A DNA stretch of 64,000 bases from Boesenbergia rotunda. Its lineage: Eukaryota > Streptophyta > Magnoliopsida > Zingiberales > Zingiberaceae. Shown here in pieces: positions 1-11,043 of the stretch. A program made the position numbers and the translations under genes. Below the pieces are notes generated by a model that was not told where the DNA came from, did not search any database, and saw nothing but the letters and a program-made list of their open reading frames with translations. The stretch lies in contig JAGFNQ010007679.1 of the NCBI GenBank assembly GCA_024364735.1, positions 1-64,000 on the forward strand, read 5' to 3'. Position 1 is the first letter of the stretch, and the number at the start of each line of letters is the position of its first letter.

Positions 1-2
1 TA

Positions 3-1811
3 GCTAGGTATCCACCTTGTCCTAAGTGTGGGAGGACCCATCCAGGAGCATGCCTTTTGGGTGTAACTGGATGCTACTCATGTGGACAAGAGGGACACAG
101 ATCCAGAGACTGCCCAAACAAGTTTAAGGTACTTCCTCAGCAGTCCGTACAGTATGGAGGCAAGCCTCAGTTACATTACATGCCTACTATACTGGAGGGA
201 CCTCAGATCAGTCAGGGAGGGTTGGAAGCAGCACCAGTTCCAACCAATGCCAGAGTCTTTTCCCTCACGAAGGAAGAAGCTGCCAGCGCCTCCACGGTCG
301 TAACAGGTCAAATAGTTATTTTTCAGCATTTAGCTACTACACTGTTTGACACTGGGGCGACCCATTCTTTCGTATCAGTACCTTTTGCTAGTAAGTTACA
401 GGTGCCTGCAGAGAGTTGGGAGTCCAGATTCCTGACAACTCTCCCTTCAGGGGAAATCATGGAATCCACCCAGCGGCTCCGGGCTGTGCCAATCAAGATT
501 TCAGACCGAGAGCTATATGTCGATCTGATAGTCCTTGCGATGCAAGACTTCGACATCATACTGGGCATGGATTTCCTCAGTAAGTACAGCGCTTCAGTGG
601 ACTGCCGTAGAAGGAAGGTGGTTTTCAGCCCAGAAGGAGAACCACCATTCGAGTTTCAAGGAGCCCCAAAGAGGAAGACTCAGAAATTCCTCTCAGCCTT
701 GGCAGCCCACCAGATGCTAGAGCAAGGGTGTGCTGGTTTTCTTGCACACATAGTGGACTCAGAAGCAAAGAAAGAACTCAAGCAGGAGGATGTACGGGTA
801 GTCTGCGAATATCCAGAAGTGTTCCCAGAAGAACTACCTGGACTACCGCCCAACAGGGAGGTGGAATTTGAGATTGAGCTGGTGCCAGGTACCGGTCCGG
901 TCTCAAAAGCCCCATATCGTATGTCTCCTGCAGAGCTGAAAGAATTACAAGAGCAACTCCAGGAGCTACTAGACAAGGGCTTCATCCGCTCGAGTCATTC
1001 ACCCTGGGGACCTCCTGTACTTTTCGTCAAGAAGAAGGATGGGTCTATGCGTCTGTGCATAGACTACAGAGCTCTGAACAAGGTAACCATCAAGAACAAG
1101 TACCCCCTTCCTAGAATAGATGATTTATTTGATCAACTCAAAGGGGCTACAGTGTTCTCGAAGATAGATCTGCGTTCTAGGTATCATCAGCTAAAGGTTA
1201 AAGAAAGTGACATCCCCAGGACGGCCTTCAGGACAAGATACGGCCACTACGAATTTGTAGTGATGCCTTTTGGAGTAACCAATGCTCCAGCAGTCTTCAT
1301 GGAGCTGATGAACCACATCTTCAAGGAGTATCTCGATAAATTCGTCATTGTATTTATTGATGATATTCTCATATATTCACAGACTCCAGAGGACCATGCT
1401 ACACACTTGAGGATAGTGCTGCAGATCCTTCAGCAGGAGAAGCTCTATGCAAAATTCTCAAAATGTGAGTTTTGGCTAGATCAGGTGACCTTCCTAGGTC
1501 ACATTGTATCCAAAGAAGGCATTCAAGTTGATCCAGCCAAGATAGAAGCAGTCAGCAACTGGTGTAGACCCAAGAATGCCAGTGAAATCAGGAGTTTCTT
1601 AGGCCTGGCAGGATATTACAAAAAATTTGTGGAGGACTTTTCCAGAATAGCCTCTCCACTCACAGCCTTGACCAGAAAGAACAAGAAGTTTGAATGGTCA
1701 GATAAATGCGAGCACAGTTTTCTAGAGCTGAAGAAGAGACTGACCAGTGCTCCTACAGTGATGCATCCAAGATGGGCCTTGGAGCTGTCCTCATGCAAGA
1801 CGGTAAAGTAA
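3..1811 (+). pseudogene. gag C-terminus, protease and reverse transcriptase of the gypsy element
   Basis: The frame is already open at the window edge and reads a first Cys-rich motif (CPKCGRTHPGAC, nt 18-53), then a CCHC zinc knuckle CYSCGQEGHRSRDC (nt 78-119) that binds RNA in the gag particle. The aspartic protease active site LFDTGATHSF follows near nt 342. The reverse transcriptase spans roughly nt 890-1700, with the catalytic IDDIL box near nt 1356. It copies genomic RNA into cDNA in the cytoplasmic particle. The frame then breaks: at about nt 1753 a small deletion removes roughly a dozen residues at the start of RNase H and shifts the frame, and the old frame runs to a stop at 1811. 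Gag-pol is normally one product here, so this is a broken piece rather than a separate gene. Confidence 0.9.
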
Positions 1812-3589
1812 TAGCATATGCCTCCAGACAGCTCAAGGACTATGAGAAGAATTACCCTACCCACAACCTTGAGCTAGCGGCTGTGGTTTTTGCACTGAAG
1901 CTCTGGAGACATTACCTGTATAGAGTGCAGTGCAGAATCTTCACAGACCATCAGAGTTTGAAGTACTTCTTCACTCAGAAGGATCTGAATATGAGGCAGC
2001 GCAGGTGGGCAGATGCACTGAGCAGAAAATCCTGTGCAGCACTGATGTCCCTATCATCACTGTCTCTACCACTTCAGAAAGAAATGAAGGATTTTGGAGT
2101 CGAGGTAATAATTGGGCAACTTTCTGCATTGACTCTAGAGTCAACCCTGCTTGTGGATATACAAAGAAAGCAAAGTCAAGACCCAGAGATCCAGAAGATC
2201 AAGCAGGAGATCCAAGAGGCAGAAAATTCAGAGTTTCGAGTATCAGACAGTGGCATCCTCTATCTTGGAGACCGCCTTTGCGTCCCCAATGATGAGGAAC
2301 TAAGAAAGAATATTTTAGAAGAAGCCCACAGTACCCCGTACTCTATGCACCCTGGTTCTACCAAGATGTACCAAGATGTAAAGCAAAGATTCTGGTGGTC
2401 TGGACTCAAGCGAGACGTGGCCAGATATATCAGTACTTGCTTGACCTGCCAGAGAGTCAAAGCAGAGCACCAGAGACCAGGAGGAGTTCTGCAGCCTCTT
2501 CCTGTTCCAGAGTGGAAGTGGGAAGAGATATCCATGGATGTTATCACGGGTCTCCCAAGGACCACCCATGGACATGATGCAATATGGGTGATAGTGGATA
2601 GATTGACCAAGTCTGCCCACTTCCTAGCCATCAAGTTATCGCATTCGGTAGAGCAGTTAGCACAGCTGTACGTGAAAGAAGTAATCAGGCTTCACGGAGT
2701 TCCGAAGTCGATCGTTTCTGACAGAGATGGGCGGTTCATCTCCCATTTTTGGAGGTGTGTTCAGGACGCCCTAGGCACCAGACTTCAGTTCAGCACAGCT
2801 TTCCATCCCCAGACAGATGGACAAACAGAGAGAGTAAATCAGATTTTAGAAGACATGCTCAGGGCTTGTGCGTTGGACTTTAAAGGTAGTTGGTGCAAAT
2901 TTCTGTGCTTAGCTGAGTTTGCCTACAACAATAGCTATCAGGCCACTATCAAAATGGCACCTTATGAAGCATTATATGGCAGGAAATGCAGATCACCCAT
3001 ATGTTGGCAAGAAGCTGGTGAGAAGAAAGAGATGGAGTCAGGACTAGGCAGCCAGACTGAGCTTATAGATGAGGCCACTCAGGCTATCCAGACGATCCGC
3101 CAGAGGATTGAGACTGCCCAGAGTAGACAGAAAAGTTATGCTGACACACGCCGTAGGCCACTGGAATTCCAAGTTGGAGATTCAGTATTCCTCAAGGTCG
3201 CTCCTATGAAGGGAGTGATGAGATTTGGCAAAAAGGGCAAGCTGAGCCCTCGCTACATAGGACCCTACAAGATTATAAAGAGAGTTGGGAAGGTAGCCTA
3301 TGAGCTGGACTTGCCAGAGGATATGTCAGCTATCCACAGTACCTTTCATGTCTCTATGCTAAAGAAGTGTATTCACGACCCTAGCCAAGTGATTCAGCCT
3401 CAGTCAGTACAGATCCAAGAAGATCTTAGCTATGAGAGCAGACCGACACAGATAGTGGACAAAGCAGTTAAAAGATTAAGAAACAAAGAAGTGCCACTAG
3501 TGAAGGTCATCTGGCAGAATCAACAGCATGAGGAGGCTACTTGGGAACGTGAGGACAGCATGAGAGAAAGATATCCAGAATTATTCTAA
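1706..3589 (+). pseudogene. RNase H, integrase and chromodomain of the gypsy element
   Basis: Homology starts at about nt 1754 with the RNase H motif YSDASKMGLGAVL; residues before that are out-of-frame readthrough. A second, in-frame deletion at about nt 2008 joins MRQRRW directly to ADALSRK and removes some twenty residues expected in the family. Integrase follows, with an HHCC zinc domain (HPGSTK to CLTCQ, about nt 2350-2450) and a DDE core (MDVITGLP, VSDRDGRF, FHPQTDGQTERVN). The C-terminus has the GPYKII module and a chromodomain (RLRNKEVPLVKVIW to EATWERED), which in chromoviruses guides integration to heterochromatin. It ends with a stop at 3589, 35 nt before the LTR. Two RNase H deletions make function very unlikely. 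Confidence 0.9.
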
Positions 3590-3612
3590 GTTCGAGGACG
3601 AACTTTTCATAA

Positions 3613-3624
3613 GGTATGGGGGAT
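3613..3624 (+). other. polypurine tract of the gypsy element
   Basis: A purine-rich run, GGTATGGGGGAT, lies directly before the TGTAAGG start of the LTR. In LTR retroelements this tract resists RNase H and primes plus-strand DNA. Position and composition support the call. Confidence 0.75.
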
Positions 3625-3937
3625 TGTAAGGCCCCAAAAATTTCCATTTTAAGTCCTTAAAGTCCTTGAAATTAGTTAAAAATATTTTAGAAATATTCTA
3701 GATATTTTTAGGAATTTTTAGAATATTTTTATGGAATTTTCCGAGTCCGTTTAGTATTTTATTAAAAGAAATAGAGTTTTCGGCAAAAAGTTGCCTGGAT
3801 GAGTTTTGAACCCGAGACCTCCCGTGGGATCAACGACTTAAGTTGGTCGGGTTAACCAGGAGCCCCAGCAGGGGTGTGCTGAAAGAAAATAGAGAAATAT
3901 TAAGTTAAGTTATAAAGTTGGACTTAAATACCCTAAG

Positions 3938-3945
3938 TATAAATA
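3938..3945 (+). promoter_or_regulatory. TATA box in the gypsy LTR
   Basis: TATAAATA lies about 310 bp into the LTR and is followed some 30-60 bp later by a CT-rich tract, the usual arrangement at the U3/R border of plant LTRs. It would drive transcription of a downstream copy. Confidence 0.6.
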
Positions 3946-5723
3946 GATAATTAAAGAGAGGAATTTTATTTTCTCTAAACCTAAACCCTCTCTCCCTCGC
4001 CCAAGCCCTCACGCCGACCCCCCTCTTCCCCTCTCTTGTGCGCACGCCCCACCACCTCCTCTCCTCCTCTAAGGGGGCGCCGGCCAAGGAAGAACCAAGG
4101 AGTGCGGAGCGTTTCGTTCGTCTCGACGAGAGGAACGCGTAGGCGCGAACGGTTCATCGAGATCTCAAGTTTCTCCCGAGCCCTAGACGTCAATTTTGGT
4201 TGTAAGTCCAAGATATCAATGTAAGTACTGCTCACCTGCAGTAAGAGGCGGTTTTTCCGCAAGTTTTTCCCGTTAGAAAGTTAAAGATGCAAATTTTCCT
4301 TTAGTTACGATTTTGCATGTAACTCTAGTTTAATCCATGCTTGTATAAGTTTGATTAAGTACCCTATATGAGGTTAGGGACTAAGAAAAGTTATGAGAGA
4401 AGAAAAGAGAAGATAAAGATAAGAAAAGAAAAGGCCAAGGCCTTAAGAAATCCCCAAAAGTCAAGACTTAGGGATTTGGGCACACAAGGTGCTCGTTAAA
4501 ATGCCAAGGCATTTAAAGATAAGAAAGAAAGAAGAAAGCTATTTTATTTTCTAAGGCCAGTACCCGGCGTCCAAGGGCGTCGTTAAAGAAATCCAGGTGT
4601 CCAATTCCAAGGTCTTGGCCCTGGTAGACCAAGGTCTGCTCTATTAGGATTGGTGGCTCGCTACCCCAACCTTTTAGGGAACGCGCATAAGATGGTACTT
4701 ACGTCTTAAGTGGATCCAAGTGAGTTATTATTTTCAAGTATATGCTTTAGCAAAGTTTTCTAAAGTTTAAGAAAGTTTTCAAAAAGTTAAAGAAAGATTT
4801 AAAGTTAAAGAATTGCTAAAGTTTCAAGTTAAGCCAAGAACAAGTAAGTTAAGACTTATTAGTGCTTTAGTATGCATGTTTTGAGTTATACATGTTTTTT
4901 AGTGTTTTCTTTTAAGCATAAAAGTATCTCATGTGATTTCACATTGTATAAAAAGCATGTTTGCACATTTCGAGATTTTGTGAGCTAGATAGTACTTACT
5001 AAGCTTTATGCTTATTAGTTGCATTTCCTCTTGTTGCAGGTAAAGGTAAAGGCAAGCAATTCTGAAGGAAGGCGACAAGGCGATGCTGAGTGACGTGTGT
5101 GTGGTGGCTGACCTTGGAGAGGTCCTTGGGACAAGAGGAATAAAAGACTCAAAATCCATTTGGTTATAGAGTCTTAGTTTAAGTTAGATTATATAGAATT
5201 TATCCAAGTAATTGCGTTTTAGATATTTTGCATGTCTTAAAACCACAAGTAAAGATTCCATGTCATTTCATTTAGCATACATATCCTTATGATTGCATTG
5301 GATGAGTAGAAGTGTGAGTAGTTTTGAATATTGATACTTTGTTGGAGCTATTGATGCATGTGCCAAGATAGTGCTAGTTTCCCTTTGAATCAAGTTTTTA
5401 TTGCTTAAATATGCTTAGAAAAGTTGCATTCACATTTCACAATGCTTTAGTAAGGTTATAGAACATGTATTTGGTGTTATGAATGCATAGGAGTTAAGTT
5501 TGGTACAAAACTCTAGTTTAAAGTTCTTATAGATTTTCATAACTTAATTACTTCCGCAAAAGTCCAAATTTCGAGTTTATGAAGTTGTTTTGATTGGCTA
5601 AAATGTTTAGGAAACTAGTATAGAGTATAGAAATGGTGTTGTGTCTTTGTATGGCTTGAAACTATATGTTTGGTGGACTTTTGAAACAAAGTTTCGAATC
5701 TGAATTTCAGCTTTTCAGGCGTG

Positions 5724-5877
5724 CCAGTCGACTGGTTCAGTATCAGTCGACTGCCCTATCGAACGACAGCTTCTGTTCGATGCATCAGTCGACTGCCAAG
5801 AGGCCAGTCGACTGGTGCCGCGCCCAGAAACTTTCTGTGGCCGATACCAGTCGACTGGTTAGATTGCAGTCGACTGG
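5724..5877. repeat. three pairs of CAGTCGACTG palindromes
   Basis: Six perfect copies of the 10-bp palindrome CAGTCGACTG start at 5725, 5744, 5786, 5805, 5848 and 5867. They fall in three pairs; partners start 19 bp apart and pairs are 61-62 bp apart. Outside the palindromes the sequence varies. A related paired arrangement occurs in the unrelated element at 33607-38693. The function is unknown. Each palindrome is self-complementary, so both protein binding by a dimer and hairpin formation are possible. Confidence 0.9.
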
Positions 5878-6069
5878 TACCATTGCAGAGAAGTTCTATA
5901 GATGAAAAGAAGTGTGCCATTGTATCATGCATGACTATTAGAGTTAGAATATCATCCCTAGATGGATTTAAAAGAAAAAAAAAGAAGTTCCGCATTCTTA
6001 GTCGTGCAGTAGAGTCAAGAAGTAGATAAAGTAACGATCCGTCTAAGGTAGAGAAGGCGGGTCGCTACA

Positions 6070-6865
6070 TGTCGCTCATTGCTTATGTATCTAAAGTGGT
6101 TTAGACACATTGCCAACGTTACGAGAACCTATTGGGTCACACACTAAGGACACGATGCTTCGGAGTTTAATTGATCTTAGTTTGACTAAGATTTGATCCA
6201 AATTGGATTAATTGAGTTAGACTCAAGTGAATCCAATTGGATTATGGGATTAAGTCTAATTTGAGTTAGAGTCATCTAGAATAGACTCAACCACTTAATT
6301 ATGAACAATATTCATTAAATGGCTTAATGAAAATTATTTAAGAGGAAGGCTAAGAGGCATTCTATTCATTAGATGAATAGAATATTAAGAGTCTCAAGGA
6401 ATACCAAAAGGCTTGGTATTCATTGGGTTTTATTAGCATTAAGATGAGAGGAGCTCAAGAGACATAAACCCTTGGTATTCATTAGATGAGTATAAATATC
6501 CCCTCTTGTCAAAGGCTAAAGTTAGGACTTCTCTTCTTCTTCTTTCTTCCTCCTTGTCCAAAACTCCCTAGTGGAGGTTCTTGTGCTTTGTGAGCCATCC
6601 CAAGTTGCTAGCACAACTAAGGTGGTTCCTCTCCAAGGCAAAAATCATGTTCGTGTGGATACGCATAGAGGCACGGATACTTGAACATGCAAGAGATCCG
6701 GCATACCTCAGATAAGCGAGATAAGCGAAGGGCACGCGCCAAAGGTATACCTATATGATAGGGTTTTTGTAAATTCACTTTGTATGAGTTTTCTTTCGCT
6801 TGGATCGCTCAAGGGATTTTATTTCCACTGCGAATTTTAAATATTTTTGTCCATAGATCCCAACA
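6070..6865 (+). mobile_element. partial copia-type LTR (3' portion)
   Basis: The first 100 bp are clearly similar to the LTR at 46205-46290 and 54600-54690: both read CTCATTGCTTATGT, then GCATTGCCAACG or a close variant, then GGTCACACAC. A TATA box-like TATAAATA lies near 6491, and the segment ends in CCCAACA. No primer site or internal region follows, so this looks like a solo LTR or LTR fragment. Its 5' portion would lie left of the gypsy element, outside the window. The stretch between TATA and end holds no coding sequence. Confidence 0.6.
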
Positions 6866-7069
6866 CTTACACTATCCCCTACTATCATTAGAGAACATTT
6901 AGGACTCATACCTTCATAATCTACCTTCTTTTATTATCCTCCTAGGGACTTACCATTTGGTGATCCCTACTCCCACATTATGTTAGATACTATATACCCA
7001 TTATTTTTTTGGTAGGAGAGAATACCTGCCGTGAATCAGTTCCGATCCGTCACACTTAGGATTTAGGAC
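6866..7069 (+). pseudogene. upstream piece of a relic element ORF
   Basis: This 204-bp stretch lies between the LTR remnant and the solo LTR. If the solo LTR and one target duplication are removed, its last 20 or so codons read in frame with the ORF downstream of the solo LTR, apart from an in-frame TAG at 7064. I infer that both are one old coding sequence split by the insertion. Further upstream the reading is too decayed to follow. Confidence 0.4.
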
Positions 7070-7074
7070 TATGT
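7070..7074. repeat. target site duplication, left copy (TATGT)
   Basis: TATGT directly precedes the TGTTGG start of the solo LTR. An identical TATGT follows its end at 8390-8394. A perfect 5-bp duplication is the expected footprint of LTR retroelement integration. Confidence 0.85.
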
Positions 7075-7654
7075 TGTTGGTGCAGGAAGCACCTAAGTCA
7101 AACCTGGGTTTTGATAATGACAAAGGGTTCAAGAGTTAAGATGTTATTGTTGTCTAATGTGTTTACTAAGTGTGCAGGAAGAAGTCCTAGGTACACTAGG
7201 CAAGAAGTCCAGGCAAAGGGTTGGGCAAAGAAGACCTAGTCAAGGGGCTGGGCACCGAAGACCTGCTCGGAAGGTGGGCACAAAGTCCTGGCAAGGGGCT
7301 GGGCACCGAAGACCTGCTCGAAAGGTTGGCACGAAGTCCTAGTCGAGGACTGGGCACGAAGACCTGGTCAGGTGGATCGGGCAAAAGTCCAACTGGAGGA
7401 GCCGGTTGGCAAAATGTAAACTCTCCTGAGAGGAGTAGGTGAGGACGCGTCCCCGTCGAGGAAACAGTAGGCGTCGATTCGACCTAGGGTTCCATTTGGG
7501 AGATCCGAAGTCAGAACCAAGACAGCTACGGCTGTAAATATTGACTAATATTCTTGCTTTATTTGTGTTGGTACTAACCTTGATGGTAGGGACCGAAGGA
7601 GTGTATTTCTGCAGCTCAGAACGCCTCAAAGGAAAGGGGCATGCAGCTGGGCTA

Positions 7655-7851
7655 GGCGCCCGGGAGGTCCCGAGCGCCCAAGGTGAAAAGCCAAATCTAC
7701 AATTAAGCAAGAACGCTTCGAAATGACACTGGGCTAGGCGCCCGGGAGGTCCCGGGCGCCCAAGGTCAAAGCCAAAGAGGTAGTCGAAGCAAACTCAGCC
7801 ACGAAGCCAGCGGACTAAGTGAAGCTGGGCGCCCAGGAGGTCCTGGGCCCC
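7655..7851. repeat. three GC-rich hairpins inside the solo LTR
   Basis: Copies at 7655-7678, 7737-7760 and 7828-7851 each have two 11-nt arms around a GG loop. The middle copy pairs perfectly. The first has one mismatch. In the third, CCAGGA faces TCCTGG where the others have CCGGGA facing TCCCGG, a paired change that keeps the stem, although one outer pair is lost. Confidence 0.75.
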
Positions 7852-7969
7852 AGTCAGCTCCAGAGGCCGATTCGAACGGGATATGCGCTGACCGAGCTGT
7901 GGATGAAGTTTCTCCGATTTGAAGGCACGTGTCAGGCGCCCCCAGTGAATCAGGTGCCCCCAGGAGCAC

Positions 7970-7977
7970 TATAAAAG
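7970..7977 (+). promoter_or_regulatory. TATA box of the SIRE-like LTR
   Basis: TATAAAAG, followed by GGGCTCGACC, lies 895 bp into the LTR and about 420 bp before its end. The placement fits the U3/R border of this LTR type. Confidence 0.55.
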
Positions 7978-8389
7978 GGGCTCGACCCCAAGGCTTCAAA
8001 GAAACAACTTTCTAACGCCTCTAAGCTTTCCGTTCAAGCGCTCTGCTCCGGCAAACTTCGATCTCGACATTCCAGCGCCGACGACGACCCTCTGCTCCGA
8101 AGTACGATCCACATCGGGCGTCGGTAATGAAAAGTGTAATTCCTTTATTTACTACAATATTCTTGTATTAAAATCTGTAAACCTTTGCACGATTATAGAA
8201 TTGCCCGCTGTAAACGGTCAAGGACCGTGGGCCTTAGAGTAGGAGCCGACCGCGACTCCGAACCAAGTAAAAGACTTGTGTTCTTTGTGTGATTGTTGTG
8301 TTTTCCGCTGCGTTTTCTCTTTCCTTAATCCGAAAAAGATTTTAACGATATTCACCCCGCCCCCCTCTATCATTTTTCTCGATCCAACA

Positions 8390-8394
8390 TATGT
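8390..8394. repeat. target site duplication, right copy (TATGT)
   Basis: This is identical to 7070-7074 and lies directly after the CCAACA end of the solo LTR. Confidence 0.85.
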
Positions 8395-8806
8395 CTTATG
8401 TAGAATCTTAGTGATGTATTCGACCCTTGACCATCGGAGATGTTCCCAAGATGAGGCAATTCAACTCATTTTTACTGCATTGTGTCATAAGCTTGACTTA
8501 GATATCAGTCTACGCATATTTCATACCATCATCTACTCAACCAATACTAGCACTAGTAGAAGGATTCACATGCTCAATTACCACATTCTGGCCTCACTTA
8601 TAGCTTCATTAGGGATGGATATCACTGCAGCTGATGTGAAACACCTAAATGAGTTTAACATAGTAGGTGCTCAAAACCTATCATTAGCTAGTATTCATAT
8701 AGATGATGATGGAGTCATATCATGGAAGAGAGAGGACCAACCTCAGCCTGACCCAGACCCAGCACCAATAGAGGATGATCCTGTCGCGAAGCGAGGTGGA
8801 AGTCCT
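8395..8806 (+). pseudogene. relic retroelement ORF, possibly Athila-type gag region
   Basis: An open frame with a plausible start at 8414 (MYSTLDHRRCSQDEAIQLIF) reads about 130 residues with natural composition and ends in an acidic, proline-rich stretch (QPDPDPAPIEDD). Wording of this kind is familiar from retroelement-encoded proteins annotated as putative plant transposon proteins in Ty3/gypsy (Athila-like) elements; that assignment is from memory and moderate at best. The frame is cut on both sides: by the solo LTR upstream and by the copia LTR at 8807, where the open frame runs on for 40 nt only by chance. No conserved catalytic motif is visible, so a gag-like or accessory role is inferred. 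Confidence 0.45.
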
Positions 8807-11029
8807 TGTTGGGACCGGGTGCATGTTGACATGGATGCGGGTTCGTAATTTTAAATTTTATTACGTGCAGCGGAAGATTTAGCATAAATAATTTCCCAAA
8901 TTATTTAACCACACATCTAAGCATGCAACCTTATATTGTGTAGACATGATCATATATTAAAATTTTGCAGAAAGCAAACTAATTTACTTAGTACCTCGCG
9001 TAACTCGAAGGAAGGGACGAGATCCAACCGTAAGCGTCCCTTGGAAGCTCCGCCTCTATTCGCGTCCACGCCGAGTTTTCTTCGAGATGACTTCGCAAAG
9101 CCACGAGTTTCATGCCGACAAGAACTACTAGATTCTCCAAAGGCACGACAAGAATACCAAGAGAGAGATGGAAAGACTAACCACCAAACGAAGAACGGAA
9201 TCAAGATTCTAGGAGGAAGGAAGGAGTTGCGCCCGCTTCTTCTTCTTCTTCGGCAGCTGCTTGGTGGTGGCTAAAGCTCACGGAAAAAGGGGTTCCCCCT
9301 TTTAGGGTCGGCGGCACTAGAGGAGGGAGAGGGAGAGAAGGAGAGAGAGAGAGGGCTTGTTTCCTTGATCTCTTAGATTAATTTCCAAGCCTTGCCTTCG
9401 TTCCTTTATATAGTAGCCTCTCAATCGCCAAGTCTCCTTTTTATGCAATAAATTTTCATAAGAAATTTATCATATAAATTTTTCTATGAATTATTCCATC
9501 ATGCCAAGTTTTTATCATAATTTAATTTATAATAAAAACAACCATGTCTCCCTTTTTATTATGGAATAAATTTTCACAAGAAATTTATTATATAAATTTT
9601 TCTTATCATGGAAAAATCAATTCATAATTGATTTTATAAAATAAAATAAACTATTCAAAGTTTATTTTAATTTCCATGAAAATAATAAACCAAACTTCAG
9701 TTTATAAAAATTTATATATATTATCCATAATTTTATAAAACAAACCACGCTCGGTTTATTTTATAATTTGAACCAAACAATTTGGTTCTCCCCTTTTAAT
9801 GTGGCCGGCCAAACAAAGAGGGTGGGGACCCTCATTGGCCGGCCAAACCCAAGCCTATACCATACGAATTAAACTCATTTAATTCGTCCAATAAGTCTTC
9901 AAAAGACTTAGCCATTTTATGATTCGATGCGTCTCTGAAAAATTCAGATTTGACTTATCTCTCTTGATCGGAAAATCCAATTTTCAACTCGTTTTAAATC
10001 CCTCGGATTACTCGTAGTGCGTGTGACTAAATAGGCTTTCGATTTATGTTGGCCGTCTATAATTAACCAATTATAGAACGATCATGAGTGGCACCTAGTA
10101 GTACATCATGATCCCCAATTAATCGAAAGACCAACGGTTGACCTCAGAAATAATTCTGAAACCCTTCAGCAGCTATAATGAATCGTGCCCCATTCCCTTC
10201 ACCATCTTATACCCACTTGATTCAGGACACGGTCTATGTGTGTCAGTCCCCACTAGGCTGACTACGTCACACCTAGCCCAAGTAGTGCCTTTCTCGTCCA
10301 ACGGATTCTAATTACTCTTATGTTTCTGAGAGATTCATACTCTGAACATGTGATGCTCTGGCCAGAGGCTTCGAGTAACAATCCGACGATAGGCCATGGG
10401 TATACATCACCTCGCAAGGAGTGGTGAATCCTTTGTAGGCTGTTCAAACATCTTCGGGCACTTCGGCTTAGCCCAACCATCCTGGGTCCACACCTCCTTA
10501 GAGATGCTTGCTTAAGATGTCAAAGTATAAGTCTCCATGACCAAGATGACTTGAATACCGCAAGTCAAAGGAACATCGCACTTAAGCTGCAGTAAGAACT
10601 TCATTGACATATCTATATGTAGATTACCATATGAAGTTTTACAGCCAGTCACTCCAATGAACTAGTTCCCTTAACTAGCATTCATGTTTATCTCCGGACA
10701 TCCCAATGTCACCAGCCAGTGAGAATCAGCTGATTAGAGAATAAACCATGCTAGTCTCAACAGAATTGATAGTGTCCGTATTTATCAATTCATCGACTAG
10801 GGACAATTTCAATACTTCACAATTGCACATGTAGAGATAATCACTAGTTGTGAATTCATCACAAATTCTCTCATGCTGTGAATTATATTGCGGACATTGA
10901 GTAAATGAATTTAAGATCTCAATCAAATACACAAGCATGTATACTCAAATAGTGAATATTCATTTATTAAAATAAATGATTATATTCATAAGGCGATTGC
11001 CTTAGGATACTTCTCTCACAATACTAACA
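8807..11029 (-). repeat. 3' LTR of the copia element (2,223 bp)
   Basis: Bounded by TGTTGGG and CTAACA, it matches 16688-18913 closely along its whole length. On the minus strand a TATA box (TATATAAAG, plus coordinates 9414-9422) is followed by a CT-rich leader, which appears here as a GAGAGAGAG tract near 9330-9356. AT-rich sequence fills 9430-9790. Open frames within it are not supported as genes. Confidence 0.9.
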
Positions 11030-11040
11030 AACTCCCACTT
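11030..11040 (-). other. polypurine tract of the minus-strand copia element
   Basis: Read on the minus strand, AAGTGGGAGTT directly precedes the LTR. It lies just after the pol stop codon, the standard site for plus-strand priming. Confidence 0.8.
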
Positions 11041-11043
11041 GGC

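Larger units (their letters stand above)
1..6069 (+). mobile_element. Ty3/gypsy chromovirus (Tekay/Del-like), 5' end outside window
   Basis: The order gag zinc knuckle, protease, reverse transcriptase, RNase H, integrase, chromodomain, polypurine tract and LTR defines a Ty3/gypsy chromovirus. The LTR starts TGTAAGGCCC and ends GTCGCTACA, typical of the Tekay/Del group, to which the C-terminal chromodomain also points. The 5' LTR, primer site and most of gag lie left of the window, so the target duplication cannot be tested. The coding part carries at least two deletions in RNase H and is dead. Flanking DNA after 6069 resembles the interior of a copia-type LTR, so this element appears nested in an older LTR. 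Confidence 0.88.
3625..6069 (+). repeat. 3' LTR of the gypsy element (2,445 bp)
   Basis: The LTR begins TGTAAGGCCC just after the polypurine tract and ends CTACA, so the termini are TG...CA within an inverted TGTA/TACA. It holds a TATA box at 3938-3945, a pyrimidine-rich transcribed leader (about 3975-4080), a purine-rich stretch near 4383-4435 and, near its 3' end, six copies of a CAGTCGACTG palindrome. I see no supported coding sequence; the short open frames inside it have no family signature. The end was placed by the CA terminus and by the change to copia-LTR-like sequence directly after it. Confidence 0.8.
7075..8389 (+). mobile_element. solo LTR, SIRE-like copia (1,315 bp)
   Basis: The segment starts TGTTGGTGCAGG and ends CTCGATCCAACA, with a C-rich CCCCGCCCCCCTCT run just before the end, a combination typical of SIRE/Maximus LTRs. 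A 5-bp duplication TATGT flanks it. No internal region, primer site or second LTR is present, so it is a solo LTR left by recombination between the LTRs. It contains GGGCACCGAAGACCTG-type short tandem repeats (about 7225-7370), three GC-rich hairpins (7655-7851) and a TATA box at 7970. Confidence 0.88.

Noticed and set aside
3797..3870. tRNA-like arms in the gypsy LTR (TTTTGAACCCGAGACC)
   Set aside because: A GGTTCGAA-like T arm is suggested, but no full cloverleaf or acceptor pairing can be drawn. It is probably ordinary LTR sequence.
4036..4224. Open frames in the 5' part of the gypsy LTR
   Set aside because: They are short, on opposite strands over the same bases, within a CT-rich leader, and have no family resemblance.
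8276..8413. N-terminal extension of the relic ORF
   Set aside because: These codons lie in the solo LTR and its target duplication and join the older frame by chance.
9330..9360. GA microsatellite as a separate repeat
   Set aside because: It is the reverse complement of the CT-rich leader present in every LTR of this family, so it is part of the LTR and not an independent locus.
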